In this document: positions 6,370-9,312 of the stretch, piece by piece
Layout of the letters: each line of letters opens with the position of its first letter
Position numbering within the stretch: the stretch's first letter is position 1
Source: Litorivivens sp047622145
Lineage (GTDB): Bacteria > Pseudomonadota > Gammaproteobacteria > Pseudomonadales > Spongiibacteraceae
Length of the DNA: 9,312 nucleotides
Reading direction: 5' to 3'
Assembly (NCBI GenBank): GCA_047622145.1
Contig: JBLHMO010000122.1
Span: 1 to 9,312, forward strand
Translations under genes and position numbers: made by a program
Notes under the pieces: model-generated
What the model was told of the DNA's origin: nothing
The model's database searches: none
What the model saw: the letters and a program-made list of their open reading frames with translations, nothing else

Positions 6370-6498
6370 AATGAAAAAAAAATGGTAAATTATTGATACA
6401 GCTGAGTTTTTATAATTATTGAGAGGGGGGGGAAAGAGTGGGCAATCTCTCGACTACCAAAACGCCCTGGCCGCTGATGTAGCACAGGCCAATCCAGA

Positions 6499-6515
6499 AG
6501 CACCAAATCAGTGCA
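6499..6515. promoter_or_regulatory. NtrC-like enhancer site
   Basis: AGCACCAAATCAGTGCA has the two NtrC half-sites GCAC and GTGC with the correct 7-base spacing, and agrees with TGCACCAWWWTGGTGCA at 14 of 17 positions. It lies about 305-320 bases upstream of the predicted sigma-54 start of the porin gene, within the range over which NtrC acts by looping. With the nitrogen genes downstream, NtrC is the natural candidate. Confidence 0.6.
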
Positions 6516-6597
6516 TTGCGGGAGATTATCTACACTCGATCTCTAGCGAACCCTCATTAGCTTTATAGGGGCCTACCTTGATTTTGCTTTACCGCGA

Positions 6598-7560
6598 CTA
6601 CTGCTCCAGCTTGAGCAACCTACGCTCAAGCAATTCAAGTCGCTTTTCAAGCTGTTGCACACGCTGAGACAGGGCTACGTTAGCTTTATTCTGTTTGGCG
6701 GGAAAATCGGCTGCTACCGCGCTGGACGCTGAACGGCGCTGGGTCGTCTTGGCGAAATCCTGCTGCAGCCGCGGCGTCAAATCCTGGCCCGCGGCACCCG
6801 TTTTACCCTTGGCTCCAGGCCGTCCTGGTTCGCCCCCCGCCAACCACTTTTTGTTGCCTCCAAAACTGCCCTTCATATAACGACCGTCTACCGCCGCGCC
6901 ACCTGCGCCACCGGAGCCACCTGCGCCGGCCTCCCCACCCACATTGGAGGCGCTAAGGCGTTGCGCTATTGCCGACATATCCACCTTGCTTCCAATCGGC
7001 CAATAGACCAGCGATATCTCGCCAGCTTGACCGCCGTCGCCACCGTCGCCGCCGTCGCCACCGGCACCGCCATTGCCGCCACGACATTTACTGATATCGC
7101 CGCCGCGCTGCCCTCGACCACCGCGGCCACCACTGCCACCGACACCGCCCTCGCTCACCAAACGCATCGAACCCAACTCAGCGACCCCCCAACTCAGCGA
7201 TAACTCTACGCCACTCGCACCGTCATGCCCCGCTGCTCCCTTAACGCCAGCTATGCCTCCTTCGCAGTGTGCCGCCGCCACACTATCCGCCCCCTGCACA
7301 CCGACGGCTCCCGATGCGCCTCGAGCATCGATCAATACATGGTTACCGATCTGGACACGCTTGGCGGTGAGCTGCCAGCGCTTTACTCCCGGCGCGAAGC
7401 GAACAATCGAATCGTCACCTAGCACTAGCGTATCCAGCTCTAAGGTTTGCAGCTCCGCCGTAATCAACAAAATCTCACCCGGCGCGACCCGCAGCTCTTT
7501 AGCCATCAGATCGCCCGTCAACAAAAATAGAGAAAGCAAAGTAATAATTCGATATTTCAC
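6598..7560 (-). CDS. Secreted glycine-rich, partly collagen-like protein with C-terminal coiled coil
   Basis: A 320-residue protein I do not recognise. I place the start at GTG 7560, with CGGAG 9 bases upstream, because it gives a clean signal peptide (KYRIITLLSLFLLTGDLMA, cleavage after residue 20); the ATG at 7596 has no ribosome binding site. Domains in order: residues 21-80 repeat short hydrophobic strands (LRVAPGEILLITAEL, LDTLVLGDDSIVRF), suggesting a beta-helix-like start; two very Gly-rich blocks at about 138-180 and 208-226 contain GGDGGDGGDGG; a collagen-like Gly-X-Y run lies at about 242-260 (GGEPGRPGAKGKTGAAGQD); a polar linker follows; and a Leu/Glu/Arg heptad coiled coil covers about 297-320. 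Two cysteines remain (99 and 159). It points away from ubiK across a 75-base gap. It could be a surface, matrix or oligomeric periplasmic protein; no enzyme motif is seen. Confidence 0.75.
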   Translation of the reverse strand: MKYRIITLLSLFLLTGDLMAKELRVAPGEILLITAELQTLELDTLVLGDDSIVRFAPGVKRWQLTAKRVQIGNHVLIDARGASGAVGVQGADSVAAAHCEGGIAGVKGAAGHDGASGVELSLSWGVAELGSMRLVSEGGVGGSGGRGGRGQRGGDISKCRGGNGGAGGDGGDGGDGGQAGEISLVYWPIGSKVDMSAIAQRLSASNVGGEAGAGGSGGAGGAAVDGRYMKGSFGGNKKWLAGGEPGRPGAKGKTGAAGQDLTPRLQQDFAKTTQRRSASSAVAADFPAKQNKANVALSQRVQQLEKRLELLERRLLKLEQ

Positions 7561-7635
7561 GCTATAGGACTCCGAGGCTGGGCTACACTGGCCCACAATT
7601 TACGATAAACTGCCCGCAGTGAACAGGAAGCCCTA

Positions 7636-7881
7636 ATGTCCAGAGCAGACTTCATAGAACAATTGATACAACAAGCCAGCAAACTCGCCAGCAGCGCACC
7701 GGTGCCCCAGGAGATTGAAGCAAAGTTGCGCGTGCTGATGCAGGGCGCCTTTAACCGCATGGATCTGGTTGCTCGCGATGAGTTTGACGCTCAAGCGGCG
7801 GTGCTGGCGCGCACTCGGGAAAAACTGGAGCAGCTCGAACAGCAATTGGCGACACTGCAATCAGAAATTGACGCGCGCTAA
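7636..7881 (+). CDS. ubiK: Ubiquinone biosynthesis accessory factor UbiK (BMFP/YqiC family)
   Basis: An 81-residue protein that in E. coli assists aerobic ubiquinone synthesis by binding UbiJ and lipids near the Ubi complex. Seen here: an N-terminal amphipathic helix (SRADFIEQLIQQASKL), the conserved middle EIEAKLRVLMQGAFNRMDLVARDEFDAQ (about 26-53), and a C-terminal trimer-forming coiled coil VLARTREKLEQLEQQLATLQSEI (about 56-78). Length and order match the family. AGGAAG lies 5 bases before the ATG at 7636. It is transcribed away from the glycine-rich gene and is followed after 48 bases by comM. Location beside glnK/amtB and comM is a recurrent arrangement in Pseudomonas-like genomes, to my recollection. 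Confidence 0.93.
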   Translation: MSRADFIEQLIQQASKLASSAPVPQEIEAKLRVLMQGAFNRMDLVARDEFDAQAAVLARTREKLEQLEQQLATLQSEIDAR

Positions 7882-7929
7882 TTCTGAGGCGAAAAATCAA
7901 ACCCCGTATCACTTCCAGGGAAGGAAGCT

Positions 7930-9259
7930 ATGCAACTTGCTCTCGTCTTCAGCCGGGCACGAATCGGCATCGACGTACCACTGATCACCATCGAAGTTCA
8001 TCTGTCCAATGGCTTGCCGGCCTTTCATATCGTCGGCCTGCCCGAGGCCTCGGTGCGCGAAAGCCGCGATCGCGTGCGTTCGGCGCTCATTAACTCACAA
8101 TTTGAATTCCCCGACCGACACATCACCGTCAACCTGGCACCGGCAGATATCCCTAAGGACGGCAGCCGCTTCGACCTACCCATTGCACTGGGCATTCTTG
8201 TCGCCAGTGGTCAAATAAGCGGCGCCAAGCTGCGCGACCTGGAATTTATTGGCGAGCTTGGTCTGACGGGTGAGCTCAGGGGCATAAACGCCTGCCTGCC
8301 GGCCGCTATCCAGTGCGAACACCAACAACGACAGCTAGTGTTGCCAAGCGCCAATGCTCGGGAAATCCAGAGCTTCTCCGAAAAAGGACTGCTGGCGGTG
8401 CGCAATCTCGGCGAATCCGCTGCTTTGTTGCAGGGCCAGTTCACTCCAGAGCGGCAGGATGCGCTTTCCGATACGCTCGCTAACTGCAGCGAGGACATAG
8501 GTGATTTCGCCGACATTATTGGACAAGCGACAGCGCGGCGCGCACTCGAAATCGCCGCGGCCGGCAGCCACAACCTGCTATTCAGCGGCCCGCCGGGCAC
8601 CGGTAAACCGCTGATGGCTTCTCGGCTGCCGACCATACTGCCACCGCTCAGCCGCAAGGAACTGCTCGAAACCTGCTCCATCTATTCTGTCGCCGACGAC
8701 GGTGATTTTCTCTACCAACGGCGCCGCCCCCTTTCGCGCGCCCCACCACACAGCTTCCGCTGTCGCCTTAATCGGTGGCGGCAGCCAAGCGCGCCCGGGC
8801 GAGGTGTCGCTGGCACACGGCAGTGTATTATTTCTCGACGAATTATCCGAGTACCCGCGCAAAGTACTGGACGTTCTGCGCGAACCGCTAGAGTCGGGGG
8901 AAGTGGCCATTGCGGCTATCACAACGACCCGCTGCACGCCGGATCAAATACTGCGCTACCGCACACGCATTTCAGGGCCACTGCTAGATCGCATAGACAT
9001 CTTCGTTCACGTACCCAGATTGCCGCCCGGTGGCATACAAGACGACGCGGTGGCGGAAAGCTCTCGCGAGATTAGGCTGCGCGTAGTCGCCGCCCGCGAG
9101 CGGAAGCTGGGGCTGTCGGCCCGAGCACAGCACCGCATCATTAAGGTGGCGCGCACCATCGCAGACCTTGCGGGGGCCGATGCTATCCAAGCCTCACATC
9201 TTAGTGAAGCGCTGGCCTATCGCGATGGCGTGAGCCTTAGACAAAATGACCGCCCCTGA
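7930..9259 (+). pseudogene. comM: Decayed comM (YifB-type Mg-chelatase-like AAA+ helicase)
   Basis: ComM is a hexameric AAA+ helicase that drives branch migration during natural transformation; intact proteins have about 500 residues. The ATG at 7930, after GGAAGGA, opens a normal N-terminal domain (VEVHLSNGLPAFHIVGLPEA-like start, NLAPADIPKDGSRFDLPIALG) up to the Walker A site GPPGTGK at residues 220-226. Then lesions follow. (a) The next residue is Pro (codon 8608-8610) where Thr or Ser is needed. (b) One extra C in the run 8727-8731 shifts the frame; without it the text reads RRRPFRAPHHTAS. (c) At about 8910/8911 the block between SGEV and CGYHND, roughly 25-30 residues with the sensor region, is missing. 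(d) At about 8928-8930 a small deletion shifts the frame back to RCTPDQ. (e) Near 9103-9112 an in-frame gap of roughly 35-40 residues joins ARERK to LGLSARA. Walker B (LFLDELSEYPRKVL) remains. Block sizes are estimates from remembered family sequences. Confidence 0.87.
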
Positions 9260-9274
9260 ATAGGAGGCTGCCAG

Positions 9275-9307
9275 ATGAACCAGCAGAAAGGAGTCCCAGC
9301 GCCGTAG
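9275..9307 (+). other. Ten-codon reading frame with perfect Shine-Dalgarno
   Basis: AGGAGG (9262-9267) lies exactly 7 bases before an ATG that opens MNQQKGVPAP and stops at TAG 9305-9307. The ribosome binding site is the best in the window, so translation is likely to start here. It could be a leader peptide or the start of a downstream gene truncated like comM; the window ends 5 bases later. Confidence 0.25.
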
Positions 9308-9312
9308 TGTTT

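Larger units (their letters stand above)
6136..6597. other. Gene-free regulatory stretch upstream of the porin gene
   Basis: A 462-base stretch with no convincing gene on either strand. It holds the sigma-54 promoter, IHF-like site and NtrC-like site listed separately. A GTGCTAGCAC palindrome (6166-6175) falls in the predicted 5' untranslated leader. An AT-rich middle section (about 6341-6420) contains an A-run of nine, and a G-run of eight lies at 6425-6432. A perfect TATAAT occurs on the plus strand at 6411-6416 but without a properly spaced -35 box. I see no clear terminator for the glycine-rich gene that ends at 6598. Confidence 0.6.

Noticed and set aside
6393..6416. Plus-strand TTGATA and TATAAT as a promoter for a small RNA
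   Set aside because: The spacer is only 12 bases, and no gene, hairpin terminator or conserved RNA is visible downstream on that strand.
7073..7567. Plus-strand open frame opposite the glycine-rich gene
   Set aside because: The Pro-rich product is the antisense reading of Gly codons (GGN/NCC); the minus-strand frame has a signal peptide and a ribosome binding site.
8702..9259. Separate AAA+ fragment gene starting at GTG 8702
   Set aside because: It is the C-terminal part of comM in the shifted frame; there is no ribosome binding site, and the residues continue the ComM pattern.

Overview
The window looks like chromosomal DNA of a gammaproteobacterium. This rests on the order dapF, DUF484, xerC, yigB-type HAD phosphatase, which matches the E. 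coli dapF-yigA-xerC-yigB operon, and on a neighbouring glnK/amt, ubiK and comM set that in my recollection also follows this block in Pseudomonas. The TorF-type porin beside glnK/amt suggests a marine or aquatic relative, possibly of the Cellvibrionales/Spongiibacteraceae kind; that placement is inference. I see no CRISPR array, tRNA, rRNA, transposase or phage gene.

Layout. (1) Bases 2-2770, plus strand: a tight operon of dapF (5' end outside the window), a DUF484 protein, xerC and a HAD phosphatase, with gaps of 12 and 7 bases and then a 4-base overlap. (2) Bases 2791-3003, minus strand: a small gene with a good ribosome binding site whose sequence and position suggest a relative of the RNA-polymerase-binding regulator SutA. 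(3) Bases 3183-6135, minus strand: an ammonium cluster, read as TorF-type porin, PII protein 2, ammonium channel, strong terminator, PII protein 1. The two PII proteins differ at 16 of 112 residues by my hand alignment and have identical T-loops. (4) Bases 6136-6597: a 462-base gene-free regulatory stretch upstream of the porin. It holds a near-consensus sigma-54 promoter, an IHF-like site and an NtrC-like enhancer in the right order for DNA looping. (5) Bases 6598-7560, minus strand: a secreted glycine-rich, partly collagen-like protein with a C-terminal coiled coil and no function I recognise. (6) Bases 7636-9259, plus strand: ubiK, then a comM gene broken by a frameshift, three inferred deletions and a Walker A substitution. 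A 10-codon reading frame with a perfect Shine-Dalgarno follows near the window end.

How it fits together. The plus-strand operon is housekeeping: cell wall/lysine precursor, chromosome dimer resolution and a flavin-type phosphatase. The central cluster is a nitrogen-limitation module: NtrC and sigma-54 would switch on an outer-membrane porin and probably the downstream PII/Amt genes, and PII would gate the ammonium channel. The loss of comM suggests weakened natural transformation in this lineage. The most noteworthy observations are the porin control region, the decayed comM and the unassigned glycine-rich secreted protein. I found no clear evidence of a wholly new multi-gene system.
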